Source: JAGWRA01 sp963711505
GTDB taxonomy: Bacteria > Acidobacteriota > Vicinamibacteria > Vicinamibacterales > CAVVIG01
Reading direction: 5' to 3'
Length of the DNA stretch: 64,000 nt
NCBI GenBank assembly: GCA_963711505.1
Contig: CAVQEJ010000003.1
Span: 1,674,001-1,738,000, forward strand
Shown: piece after piece, positions 35,045 to 44,279 of the stretch
Position numbering within the stretch: position 1 is the stretch's first letter
Layout of the letters: every line of letters begins with the position of its first letter
Translations under genes and position numbers: made by a program
The notes under the pieces: generated by a model
Told to the model about the DNA's origin: nothing
Database searches by the model: none
What the model saw: only the letters and a program-made list of their open reading frames with translations

Positions 35045-37050
35045 GGATGCGGCGGTCCGCTCACTTCAGGGTACTTGTCGAACCAGGCGACCATCCGCTC
35101 CTCGATGTCGCGCTGGTGCGCGCGCTTGCGGATGGCGTGTCCCTCGTCGGGATAGATGACGAGCTCGGTCGGCACGCCGAGCGTCTTGAGCGCGTGCCAG
35201 AATTCGTAGCCCTGCGGCGTCGGCACCTCGGAATCGCGGTCACCGTGCAGGACGAGCGTCGGCGTCTTCACGTTCGTGATGTAGGTGATCGGTGACGACC
35301 GCGCATAGACCGACGGATCGGCGTAGACCGACGCCCCGAAGAACGGGATCATCCAGGTGTCGATCCGGTTCTCGCCGTAATAGCTCTGCCAGTTGGCGAC
35401 TCCGGCCCCGGCGACGGCCGCCTTGAAGAAGTGGGTCTGCGTGACGGCCCACATCGTCATGTACCCGCCGTAGCTCCAGCCGGTGATGCCGACGCGGTTC
35501 AGATCGACCGGCGCCGCCTGTGCCACGGCGTTCACGCCGGCGAGGATGTCGCGCAGATCGCCATAACCGAAGTCCTTGATGTTCGCCTGCGTGAACGTCT
35601 CGCCCTGGCCGTAGCTGCCCCGCGGGTTCGGGAGGAAGACGTAGAACCCCTCGCTCGGCAGCACCGCCTGCCACCGCACGGGCCAGCCCGGCCGGTTCGC
35701 CGACGAGGGGCCGCCGTGCACCGAGACGACGAGCGGATACGTCCGGCCCGGCTCCACGTCGCGCGGCGCAATGAGCCAGCCCTGCACGCGGAAGCCCTCG
35801 TTGGTCCAGTGGATGCTCTGCGCCTTCCCCCAGAGCGGGTGGATGGCGTCGTTGACGTGCGTCACGGCCGTCCAGTGCCCGATCGGGCCGGCATAGACTT
35901 CGGGCGGCTCGGACGGCGACTCGTGAATCGCCGCCGACGCCTCGCCCGTACGTGCCACGCGGAAGCTCGCCAGCCGCACCGGGCCGGTCCAGTCGGTCGT
36001 GATACGGCCCGACGCGGGATTGAGCGTGGCGATGCCCTGATCGCCGTCGACGTCCTCCACCAGGAGAATCTGTCCCGACGGCCGCCAGACGAACCAGTTC
36101 GCCGTCGCCTTCATGCCGGGCGTCAGGTTGCGCGCCGGGCCGCCGCCGGCCGGCACGGCGTAGATGTCGCCGCCGGTCGCCCCCTGGTCGCTCATCAGCC
36201 CGTAGATGACCGCGACGGTCTGTCCGTCGGGAGACCAGCGCGGATTGCCGATCTGCAGGGCCGGCTTCCAGATGGACCGGGCGGCGCCGCCGTCGACCGG
36301 CACGACGTACAACTGGGCGATCCAGTAGTTGTTCGTGCCCGATCCCTCCGCCGCTTCGGCGGCGAACCGCCGGCCGTCGGGCGACCAGTCGTACTCGTAG
36401 ACGTACAGGTTCGCCGGGCTGACCTGCCGCAGCGCCTTCGTCGCGACGTCGATCACCGCGATCCGCTGCTCGTCGATCTTCTCGCCGACCACGCCGGCGT
36501 CGGGCTTGTAGGCCACGAGCGCGCCGGTCGCCTGGCTGGACCCCTCGGTGAACAGCACCGCAATCCGGCGGCCGTCGGGCGACCACTGCGGATCGGCGAG
36601 CTGCCCCCTGGCGTCGGTGAGGCGCCGCGGCGTGCCGCCGTCGGCCGGCACGACGTACACCTGCAGCTGCGTCCCGCCCGCCGCGTCGGAGAGGAACGCG
36701 AGCTGCGTCCCGTCGGGCGACCAGGCGACGTCGGCCTCGTGGTACGTCTGTCCTGCCGTGCCGGCGGTCACGCGCTGCGGCGTGCCGCCGGGCAGCGCCG
36801 CGACGTAGACCGCCGACAGGCTCTCCAGCCCGTCCTTGTCGCGCATCCGCTGCACCCAGGCGACGTGCGTCCCGTCCGGCGAAATGGCGGCCTGGCCAAA
36901 GCTGTGCACGGCGTCGAGCCGTGCGAGGACGCTCGCAATCGACGGCCGGGCGGGCGGTGCCGCTGCCGCAGGCAGACCAACGGCCACGACGAGGACGGCG
37001 AGCATGCCGCGAAGGGGATGGCGGAACCGCTGCAGCACCGAGGACTCCAT
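35041..37050 (-). CDS. Exported S9 family prolyl oligopeptidase-like peptidase
   Basis: 669 residues. A signal peptide (LAVLVVAVGLPAAAAPPA) precedes a seven-bladed beta-propeller with repeated WSPDG motifs (DVAWSPDGTQLAF, DPQWSPDGRRIAV, NPRWSPDGQTVAV), then an alpha/beta hydrolase domain with the nucleophile in GITGWSYGGYMTM (about residue 510), Asp in LHGDRDSEVPTPQ and His in YPDEGHAIRK. Periplasmic acylaminoacyl/dipeptidyl peptidases of this type process short peptides. The start could also be the Met 15 codons in. It ends in a 4-bp overlap with the MFS transporter start. Confidence 0.92.
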   Translation of the reverse strand: MESSVLQRFRHPLRGMLAVLVVAVGLPAAAAPPARPSIASVLARLDAVHSFGQAAISPDGTHVAWVQRMRDKDGLESLSAVYVAALPGGTPQRVTAGTAGQTYHEADVAWSPDGTQLAFLSDAAGGTQLQVYVVPADGGTPRRLTDARGQLADPQWSPDGRRIAVLFTEGSSQATGALVAYKPDAGVVGEKIDEQRIAVIDVATKALRQVSPANLYVYEYDWSPDGRRFAAEAAEGSGTNNYWIAQLYVVPVDGGAARSIWKPALQIGNPRWSPDGQTVAVIYGLMSDQGATGGDIYAVPAGGGPARNLTPGMKATANWFVWRPSGQILLVEDVDGDQGIATLNPASGRITTDWTGPVRLASFRVARTGEASAAIHESPSEPPEVYAGPIGHWTAVTHVNDAIHPLWGKAQSIHWTNEGFRVQGWLIAPRDVEPGRTYPLVVSVHGGPSSANRPGWPVRWQAVLPSEGFYVFLPNPRGSYGQGETFTQANIKDFGYGDLRDILAGVNAVAQAAPVDLNRVGITGWSYGGYMTMWAVTQTHFFKAAVAGAGVANWQSYYGENRIDTWMIPFFGASVYADPSVYARSSPITYITNVKTPTLVLHGDRDSEVPTPQGYEFWHALKTLGVPTELVIYPDEGHAIRKRAHQRDIEERMVAWFDKYPEVSGPPHP

Positions 37051-37133
37051 TCCCGGCGGGCGAGGGTGGGCACCGCCGTTCGGGCGGGATTATACCGGTA
37101 ATCGGAGCGTGGGATCCGTGGCGGGCTGACGGC

Positions 37134-38105
37134 TCAGTTCGCCGGCGGCACGCGCGCCGCCTGGGCGGTCTTCATGTCGCAGTACATGCCGCTCGACTCG
37201 CACTTGTCGACCTCGACCTGCACGGTCGTGTGCCAGATGTCGAACCCCTGGCCGAGCGCCGACGAGACCCGGTGCAGCACTTCCTGCCCGGTGCGCACGT
37301 GCTGATGATCGACGAGCACGTGGCAGCTGCAGGCGACCAGCCCCGACGAGATCGTCCAGACGTGCAGGTCGTGCACGTCGAGCACCCCTCCGACACCGCG
37401 GATGGTCTGCTCCACGCGATCCATGTCGAGCCCCTGCGGCGCGCCCTCCAGCAGCACCGTCACGCTCTCGCGCAGGATGCCCCACGAGCTCCAGAGGATG
37501 AGGGCCGCGATGACCAGCGACACCAGCGGATCGGCCAGCGGCGAGCCGGTCAGCGCCACGACGACGCCCGCCGTGACGACGCCCAGCGAGGCCAGCGCGT
37601 CGCCAATCATGTGGATGTACGCGCTGCGCACGTTCAGGTCGTGGCGTCCGCCGTGCAGCCACAGGCTGACGACGAGATTCAGGACGAAAGCGATGGCGGC
37701 CACGCCGATCATCGGCGCCGCGTGCACGGCCACCGGCTCGTGCAGGCGCCGGACGGCTTCCCACAGAATGGCGAGGGAGATGACGACGAGGGTGACGGCG
37801 TTGGTGAGGGCGGCGAGGATGCCGACGCGGTGGTACCCGAAGGTCATCCCCGCGTGCGACGGGCGGCGCGCCATCCACGCGGCGTACCACGACAGCCCGA
37901 GCGCCCCGGCGTCGGCGAGGTTGTGGCCCGCGTCCGACAGCAGGCCCAGGCTGTGGGAGAACCACCCGGCGGTCGCCTCGATCAGCACGAACGCCAGCGT
38001 CAGGCCGATCGCCGGCCCCAGGCGGCCAATGGCCGCCGCAGCGGACTGGTGATCGTGCGCGTGGCCGTGTCCGCTGTCGTGTCCGTGCCCGTGTTGGTGA
38101 GCCAT
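37134..38105 (-). CDS. Cation diffusion facilitator, Zn/Cd/Co exporter
   Basis: 323 residues of the CzcD/ZitB group, a proton antiporter that expels Zn2+, Cd2+ or Co2+ from the cytoplasm. The His-rich N-terminus (HQHGHGHDSGHGHAHDH) and the two metal-site motifs of helices 2 and 5 (SDAGHNLADAG and YIHMIGDALASLG) are present, giving the HD-HD site of zinc transporters; six helices are followed by a cytoplasmic ferredoxin-like domain (VHDLHVWTISSG). The C-terminus is a little longer than usual. Single gene; no metal-responsive regulator is seen next to it. Confidence 0.92.
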   Translation of the reverse strand: MAHQHGHGHDSGHGHAHDHQSAAAAIGRLGPAIGLTLAFVLIEATAGWFSHSLGLLSDAGHNLADAGALGLSWYAAWMARRPSHAGMTFGYHRVGILAALTNAVTLVVISLAILWEAVRRLHEPVAVHAAPMIGVAAIAFVLNLVVSLWLHGGRHDLNVRSAYIHMIGDALASLGVVTAGVVVALTGSPLADPLVSLVIAALILWSSWGILRESVTVLLEGAPQGLDMDRVEQTIRGVGGVLDVHDLHVWTISSGLVACSCHVLVDHQHVRTGQEVLHRVSSALGQGFDIWHTTVQVEVDKCESSGMYCDMKTAQAARVPPAN

Positions 38106-38193
38106 GTCGCGTCCGGGCGACCCGGGCCCGCCGGCGCCGCCTCACCCTGATGATGACGCGACCGGCCGGCGGCTGTCCACTCGGATTACCGAA

Positions 38194-38577
38194 TCAGACC
38201 GCGCGGGACAGCGGAGCCGCCGGCTGCCGGATCGGCACGACGTCCGCGCCGCGCCGATCGTCGGCCGGCCGACCGGGCATGTCGATTTTGCCGTGGAAGA
38301 TCGCCCCCTCCTGCATGGCGATCCGGGGGGCCGTCACGTCGCCCTCGAGCGACCCGTCCTGGCAGACCTCCACGCGGTCGGTCGCCCGCACCTCGCCGGT
38401 GAGCGCCCCGGCGACGAGAACGGACCTGGCGGAAACCTTCGCAAAAACCTGGGCGTTCGGGGCGATCGTCAGCAGATGGTTCCGGACCTCAATCGTCCCC
38501 TCCACCTTGCCACCGATCTCGAAGTTCTCGTCCGCCGTGATCGTGCCCTTGATGAAGACCGACTCTCCGTTGCTCAT
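38194..38577 (-). CDS. Bactofilin (polymer-forming cytoskeletal protein)
   Basis: 127 residues from the ATG at 38577, which follows AGGAGGTGAG at about 8 nt; the longer frame upstream has no homology. The beta-helix core is formed by short repeats: VFIKGTITADENFEIGGKVEG, TIEVRNHLLTIAPNA, VLVAGALTGEVRATDRVEV and DGSLEGDVTAPRIAMQEGA. The tail (RPADDRRGADVVPIRQ) is disordered. Bactofilins polymerise without nucleotide at the membrane and scaffold cell-wall enzymes or polar structures. It stands alone between the CDF exporter and the PIG-L gene. Confidence 0.9.
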   Translation of the reverse strand: MSNGESVFIKGTITADENFEIGGKVEGTIEVRNHLLTIAPNAQVFAKVSARSVLVAGALTGEVRATDRVEVCQDGSLEGDVTAPRIAMQEGAIFHGKIDMPGRPADDRRGADVVPIRQPAAPLSRAV

Positions 38578-38807
38578 GACGTGGCTCACCTCCTGACTGG
38601 CATCCGTCGCCACTCTGGCAAAGACCATACCCGCCCGCCGCCCGGCCGGTGCCATCGCCATCCCGCCACCTGCCGAACGGAATCGTTCCCGGGCCCTCAC
38701 ATCCGCCGCCGGCCTCCTGCAGGAGGCTTACGAATCCGGCCATGCCTGACGATTCTGTCGCCCCTGTCTGCGCCGGCCTGCCGGTCCTGAGCCGGTTCAG
38801 GGCCGCC

Positions 38808-41548
38808 TCAGCGCCGGCCGGGCTCTCCGGCTCCCGGTGCTGCCCATGCGGGCGCCTTCGCCAGACTGACGAGGTTGGCGAACAGCCGGTAGGCGCCCGG
38901 GACGCCGGCCGGCAACTGCCGGAACCAGGCATACGAGGTGTAGACGTAGTTCCCCTTGCCGACCTTCGCCCAGACTTCCCCGCCGGTCTGCGGCCCCTCG
39001 CCCGGATCGTGGCACTGCAGCAGCGGCACGTAGCGCGGGTCGAACGTCGTGAAACCATAGAGGTCGCGCTCCTGCACCCAGCCCTTCCAGTCGTCCGACC
39101 CGATCCGGTTCGGGAAGGTGAACAGCGGGTGCGTCGGCTGGAGGATGGTCATGGCGGCGTTCTCGTCCACCACGCGCGAGGCCATCTGCGCCGGGAACGG
39201 CGTCAGCTTGCGGTTGACGTAATCGGGCTGCTGGTCACTGCACGATGAGCGTGCCGCCCTTGCGCACGTAGTCGAGCAGCCGATCGTTGTTCGCCACGAA
39301 GTCGGGACGGGTCTGCGACGCCCGGATGCCGACGACGATCGTGTCGAAGCGCGACAGGTCGCCGGCCGAGAGCTGGTCGGCGCCGAGCATCGTGACGTCG
39401 AGCCCCATGCGACGGATCGCGTCGGGCACGTCGTCGCCGCTGCCCATGATGTAGCCGACCTTGACCGGCGCCACCGCGAGATCGAGCACGTCGACCTTCG
39501 CCGTGGCCGGCTCGTACATCCGGTGCGTCTGGATGTGCGGATAGGCGATCGTCCGCATCGTCTGGTCGTAGGTGCGGTCGCCGACCGTGCCGACCGCGCC
39601 GATGTCGTACTGCCCGATCGGCGTCCCCGCCGGCGGCGTGACGTCGAACGCGACGGCGGTCTCCTCGCCCTCCGTCTTCAGGTCGAACGGCATGCTGGCC
39701 GGCGCCGCATGCCAGCCGGCGGGCAGCGTCAGCTGCACCCGGCCCGCCAGCGCCGTCTTCGCGTTGCTGAGCAGCCGCACGGAGATCCGCTGCGGCCGGC
39801 CGAGCGTGTCGGCGGGCACCAGGTCCAGCTTCGAATCGAAGCCGATCGAGAGCGCCGGCACGACGTTCACGAACCGCCGCAGCTCGCCGCGCGCCCGGTC
39901 GGCGTACCGGTACTGGGCGGGGCGGACGATGGTGACGGGCACGCCGCCGATCTCGAGGGAGACGGCCGCGTTGACGATCGGCGGTGCGAACGGCTGCCCC
40001 TTCGGCGACCCGGCCGGCCACGTGTAGATGTCGCCGTGCCGCGGCTGCCGCAGCCAGTACCGGCTCGGTCGACGGTGCGTCGGCCGCGACCGTCAGGCGG
40101 AAGCGCTGCTCCTTGTCGGGCGTCTCGCGGAAGAAGCGGGCGAACGGCCCGGTCGCCTCGTCGCCGCCTCCCGTCGCCGGCGCCACCGTCCAGCCCTTCG
40201 GCGCACGGATCGCGGCCTCGCCGATCTGCACGAGCGACTTGTCGGCGACGTACGACCGGACGGAGAGCGTGAACGAGGCGCCCGGCGTCACCGTCTCGGT
40301 GTCCGACAGCGCGTCAATCGTCACCCCGGCGGCCTCCGCCAGGGCGTGCTCGAAGCCCTGTTCCTCGTGCGCCAGCACGAAGGCGACGTCCTTGCGCGCC
40401 GCCTCCGGGCCGGCCGCCGTCGGCACCGCCGCGCGGGCCGCCCGCACGGCGCGCAGTCCCTGCGCGAGGATCGGCACGATGCGGCCGGGCTGAAGCGGAT
40501 CGAACGCCTTCAGCGCGCGATCCGCGGCCTGCTGGATCGGTTCGAGCTCGGGCCGCATGGCGTCGCCGGTGAGCCCCATCAGTCCGCCGAGCCCGGTGAT
40601 CGACGTGTCGAGGCCGTCGAACAGGCTGTGCTCGGGTGTCGGCGTCTTCACGGTGCTCGCCGCCAGGTGCACCGACGACTCGTGCGGGCCGCGCCACTGA
40701 ATCTGTCCCATCCCCTGCGTCTTGTGCTGGCTGCGCCCCTGCATCGCGATTTCGAAGTCGGTGCGGCCGAGCAGCGGCTCCCAGTCGCCCGTCTGGATCG
40801 TGAGCATCGGCCCCTTCACCGCGCCGGCGCGGAAGCCACTCTCGACGTAGAACTTCCGCGGCTGCCAGGGCCGCAGCCCCTCGGCGATCTGCTCGGGGAA
40901 CTTCGTGGGGTCGCCGGCGTCGCGGTAGGCGAGCGGCGAAATCTGACCGGCCACCTGGTGCTGGCCGTGGCCGTCGGCCGGCGTCCCGCTGAAGCGCGAG
41001 ATCAGGACGAGCGGCCGGAACATTCGGATGTCACGGACCATGTCGGCGAGCACGTTCTGCTCGCCCCACTTCTGATCCGCTTCGGCCATCGTCTTCGTGA
41101 AGCCGAAGTCGTAGGCTCGCGAGAACAGCTGGCCGGCGCCGTCGAGCGTGCGGGCCTGCAGCAGTTCCTCCGTACGGATGATGCCGAGCGCGTCGAACAG
41201 ATCCGGGCCGATGATGTTCTGGCCGCCCTCGCCGCGCGTCAGCGACAGATAAGCGACCCGCGCGTGATCGTGACGCGCCAGCGTCGCGATGAGCGCCGAA
41301 TCCTCGTCGTCGGGATGGGCTCCCGTCTGGATGACGCTCGCCGTGGTCTGCAGGGCCTCGAGCTGCTGCACCAGCCCGGCGGTGCCCATGCTGTAGATGG
41401 CCTGCACCTGCGCGTGCGTGCGCCGCACGGCCAGGCCGGCCACGACGGCCAGGACCACGATCGACACGGCCGCGATCGACGCGGTCCGCTTCACCAGGCT
41501 TGCTCGAGACGGACGAGCTGCAGAAGTGCGGTACGCTGTGGACGGCAT
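38808..41548 (-). CDS. Exported PIG-L family deacetylase, two frameshifts
   Basis: About 913 residues. An N-terminal anchor (SIAAVSIVVLAVVAGLAV) leads to the LmbE/PIG-L domain with the zinc motif TGAHPDDEDSALIATLARH, the expected Asn/Glu/Asp pattern in IRTEELLQAR and a second His pair in GHGQHQVAGQ. Beyond about residue 280 is a long region with two NEW3/CARDB-like beta domains (VTPGASFTLSVRSYVADKSL; RISVRLLSNAKTALAGRV), followed by a class-I glutamine-amidotransferase-like fold (VGYIMGSGDDVPDAIRRMG ... IVVGIRASQTRPDFVANND). Slips at about 40060 and about 39240. Periplasmic N-deacetylase of amino-sugar compounds is the family reaction; the substrate is unknown. Nothing else is seen in 38578-38807. 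Confidence 0.85.
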
Positions 41549-41691
41549 GGCCTCACATCATAGAGGCCAACCGCCTCGTTTGTCACGAAGACGCGACTGC
41601 CGCCCGGCCCCCCCGCGAACGGGCCGCCGGCGGGGCTCCAGCTCCCCCGCGCCGGGACGGGCAGCCGTGTGAAGAACGGAGAAACGCGTCG

Positions 41692-42048
41692 ATGGCGAGA
41701 CTCTCGCGAAGACCGGTGGTGCGCTTCCTGATGCTGCTCTCGGCGGCGCTGCTGGCCGGCGTGGTCATTTCGGAGACGATGCTGGCGCTGCGCGGCGGCA
41801 ACCAGCCGACCCTCCACGACCGCTGGATCGTCGTGAAGCTGCTCGTGCGCTACAACTTCGCCCTCAGCCTGCACCGCGAGCTCGAAGTCTCCGTGCACCA
41901 CGGCCTGGTGACCCTGTCGGGATCGGTGCAGACCCGCCAGGACCGCGATCGCGCCATCGCCATCGCGAAGGAGACGACGGGGGTCACGGGGGTCATCAAC
42001 CTGCTGAACGTGGCGCGGCCGGCATCCGCGCCGGCCGCGCCTCACTGA
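41692..42048 (+). CDS. BON-domain protein with N-terminal anchor
   Basis: 118 residues from ATG 41692 (GGAG about 10 nt before). FLMLLSAALLAGVVISETMLA is a signal or anchor; LLVRYNFALSLHRELEVSVHHGLVTLSGSVQTRQDRDRAIAIAKETTGVTGVINLL in pattern is one complete BON domain (cut here for length: key residues Gly in LSGSV and the terminal VxGV). BON domains bind phospholipid and keep the envelope stable under osmotic stress. It is divergent from the PIG-L gene and followed by a convergent outer-membrane-like gene. Confidence 0.82.
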   Translation: MARLSRRPVVRFLMLLSAALLAGVVISETMLALRGGNQPTLHDRWIVVKLLVRYNFALSLHRELEVSVHHGLVTLSGSVQTRQDRDRAIAIAKETTGVTGVINLLNVARPASAPAAPH

Positions 42049-42062
42049 GGACGCCCTCCCCT

Positions 42063-42552
42063 CTACCTTCCGAACGTATACCCGACCCCGAACTTGAAGC
42101 TCGGGCTGTCCAGCACACCGACCTTGATCTCGGTGAACAGGCCCTTCGGGGTGCTGCACGCCGAGCACGAGATTGAAGCCGCCGCCCGAATCGGTCGTAC
42201 CGTTGCGCCGCGTGATGTTCAGCGCGGGACCGCCCCCGAAGTAGCAGCTTCCACGGCGTGTGGCGCAGGGCAATCCGGTCGACGAAGTCGAAATTCACTC
42301 CGACCAGCGTCTGGCTGCTGCCGACACCGACCTCGACGTTCGGCCGGAACCGGACCTGCTGGCGATCGGCGCGGTCAAGTAGTGCGCGCCGAAATAGAAC
42401 TGATCCGGCTGCGCGCTGACGCCGATCTCGACGCCGGGGCCCTCCTGCGCGTGCGCCGTCGCGCGCGCACGCCAGCACAGCGCCAGCACGGCGGCCGCCG
42501 CCACGAACCAGGTGCCTCCGCGCGGGCGAGAAATCGATCTCGTCATCATCAT
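42063..42552 (-). CDS. Small outer-membrane beta-barrel-like protein, frameshifted
   Basis: About 162 residues repaired; family not named. It starts at ATG 42552 after AAAGGAGTGAAGC, with a signal ending ARATAHAQ. Beta-strand-like segments alternate between frames: VEIGVSAQPDQFYFGAHYLT, VRFRPNVEVGVGSSQTLVG, NFDFVDRIALRHTP, YFGGGPALNITRR, GGGFNLVLGVQHPEG and LDSPSFKFGVGYTFGR, which ends the chain. Alternating hydrophobic residues and Gly-rich turns are as in OmpW/OprG-size barrels. Slips near 42380, 42240 and 42150. Confidence 0.6.
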
Positions 42553-42852
42553 CAATGCTTCACTCCTTTCGTCATCGGATGGTGTTTCAAGGGCGGGGCC
42601 AGCCCGGTCCGACCGCGCACGGCGCACGGCGAACTCGTTGCAGCGACAGCAGAAAGCGGCCGCCATCGGCGGCATCGACCGCTGAGCCGGCCGCCGATCT
42701 CAGTCGGGAAGGGTTACAAGACCGGAAGTTCTTACGCGATCGAGTGGGTGGGGATTGTCGAACGAGGAGTGAGTGATGAGCGGGGGCTCAGTGAGGGCCC
42801 ATGAGCACTATGGGCGTCGATGTCGGACGCCGGAGGCACGGGACGTGACGTC
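42553..42852. other. Intergenic region, no gene seen
   Basis: About 300 bp between the small barrel gene start and the M20 peptidase end. It contains reiterated GCACGGCGCACGGCG and CGAGGAGTGAGTGATGAGC words but no clear hairpin. It must contain the promoter of the barrel gene; no credible -10/-35 pair is seen. Confidence 0.4.
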
Positions 42853-44178
42853 CTATCTCCCGTATCTCCCCACCGCCTCCACCACCGCCTGCGTGCCGAA
42901 CTCGAGGGCATCGACCGGAATCCGCTCGTCGGCCGCGTGAATCGTCTGCAGGAAGTTGAACCCGGCCGGCAGCTTCATCGGCGTGAAGCCGTAGGTCTGG
43001 ATGCCGATGCGCGAGAAGAAGCGGCCGTCGGTCACCGCCGGCAGCAGGAACGGCATCGGAATCGCCTCCGCATCCGCATGGCGCAGCACGTCGCCGAGCA
43101 GATCGAACAGTCCCATGTCGGGCTCGCCGCCGCCCTGGTCGTACCGCACGAGCGACAGCTCCGGTTCCGGCCCGACCAGCGCCCGCAGCTCGGCGAACAG
43201 GTCGTCGGGGCCGAAGCCCGGCAGCAGCCGCCCGTCGAGATCGATCGCGATCTCGCTCGGGATCACGTTGACCTTGCGGCCGCCCTGCACGATCGTCGCG
43301 TTCGCCATGTGGCGGAACATCGGCTCGAACAGCGCGCCGAGCGGGCCGATCTGCCCGAGCACGCGGTCGGTCGTCGCCGGATCCGGCAGCGCCCGCAGCG
43401 CCGACGCCAGCGGCTCGGGCAGCGCCGCGGCCATCGTCTCGCACATGCGCCGCACCGACGGCAGCACGTGCACCGGCAGCGGATGGCTGTCGAGGGTCTG
43501 CAGCACGGCCGCCAGGCGCGCCATCGCTCCGCCCTGCATCCGGAATGCGCCGTGGCCGCCGGGCCCGCGAACCGTGATCCGCACCGTGCAGAGCTGCTTC
43601 TCGCTGACCTGGATCGGATAGAACCGCCGGCCGCCGACGTGCAGCGTGAAGCCGCCGAACTCGCCGAGCGCGTAGCGGATGCCCTCGAAGCGGCCGGCGT
43701 GCTCCTCGACCAGGAACTTCGCCCCGTCGTTGCCGCCCGCCTCCTCGTCGCTGAGCACCGCCAGCACGACGTCGCCGGCCGGCCGCGCGCCCCCGGCGGC
43801 GAGGCGCAGGAACGCCGCCAGCATCATGGCGACGCCGCCCTTCATGTCGAGCGCGCCGCGTCCCCACACGAAGCCGTCGGCCGTCTCGCCGGCGAAGGGC
43901 GGACGCGTCCACGGCTGGCCCGCGGTCGGCACGACGTCGACGTGGCCGTACAGGAGGATGGGCGGCGCGGCGCCCGCCCCCGGCAGCCGCGCCAGCAGGT
44001 TCGGCCGCCCGGCGGTCCGTTCGAGCTGCACGCTGTCGATGCCGGCGGCCTGCAGCAGCCGGGCGACGTAGTCGATGCACGGGGCCTCGCGGCCCGGCGG
44101 ATTGGTGGTGTCGAAGCGAAGGAGATCGCGGAGCAGCTCGGCGGGGCGCTCCTGGATGGTCGGCGGGCTGGTGGACAC
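42853..44178 (-). CDS. M20 family metallopeptidase (ArgE/DapE/CPG2 type)
   Basis: 441 residues from a GTG start (GAGGCG upstream). Dizinc motifs: ILLYGHVDVVPTAG (HxD), VWGRGALDMKGGVAMMLA (bridging Asp), VLSDEEAGGNDGAKFLVEE (Glu base and ligand) and a late His (QTIHAADERIP). The dimerisation lid contains GPGGHGAFRMQGGAM. No signal peptide, so it is cytoplasmic. Such enzymes cleave dipeptides or N-acyl amino acids; the exact substrate is not evident. It runs in the same direction as the M13 peptidase, 100 nt downstream of it. Confidence 0.9.
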   Translation of the reverse strand: MSTSPPTIQERPAELLRDLLRFDTTNPPGREAPCIDYVARLLQAAGIDSVQLERTAGRPNLLARLPGAGAAPPILLYGHVDVVPTAGQPWTRPPFAGETADGFVWGRGALDMKGGVAMMLAAFLRLAAGGARPAGDVVLAVLSDEEAGGNDGAKFLVEEHAGRFEGIRYALGEFGGFTLHVGGRRFYPIQVSEKQLCTVRITVRGPGGHGAFRMQGGAMARLAAVLQTLDSHPLPVHVLPSVRRMCETMAAALPEPLASALRALPDPATTDRVLGQIGPLGALFEPMFRHMANATIVQGGRKVNVIPSEIAIDLDGRLLPGFGPDDLFAELRALVGPEPELSLVRYDQGGGEPDMGLFDLLGDVLRHADAEAIPMPFLLPAVTDGRFFSRIGIQTYGFTPMKLPAGFNFLQTIHAADERIPVDALEFGTQAVVEAVGRYGR

Positions 44179-44279
44179 GGTCGCGCCTCATGACGGATGG
44201 CGCACCAGGCGCCATCGGCGCGACGAGCGTACGTGAAGCGGGGCGGCGTGTCCAGCGGACCCGCCGCCCCGTCACGGTC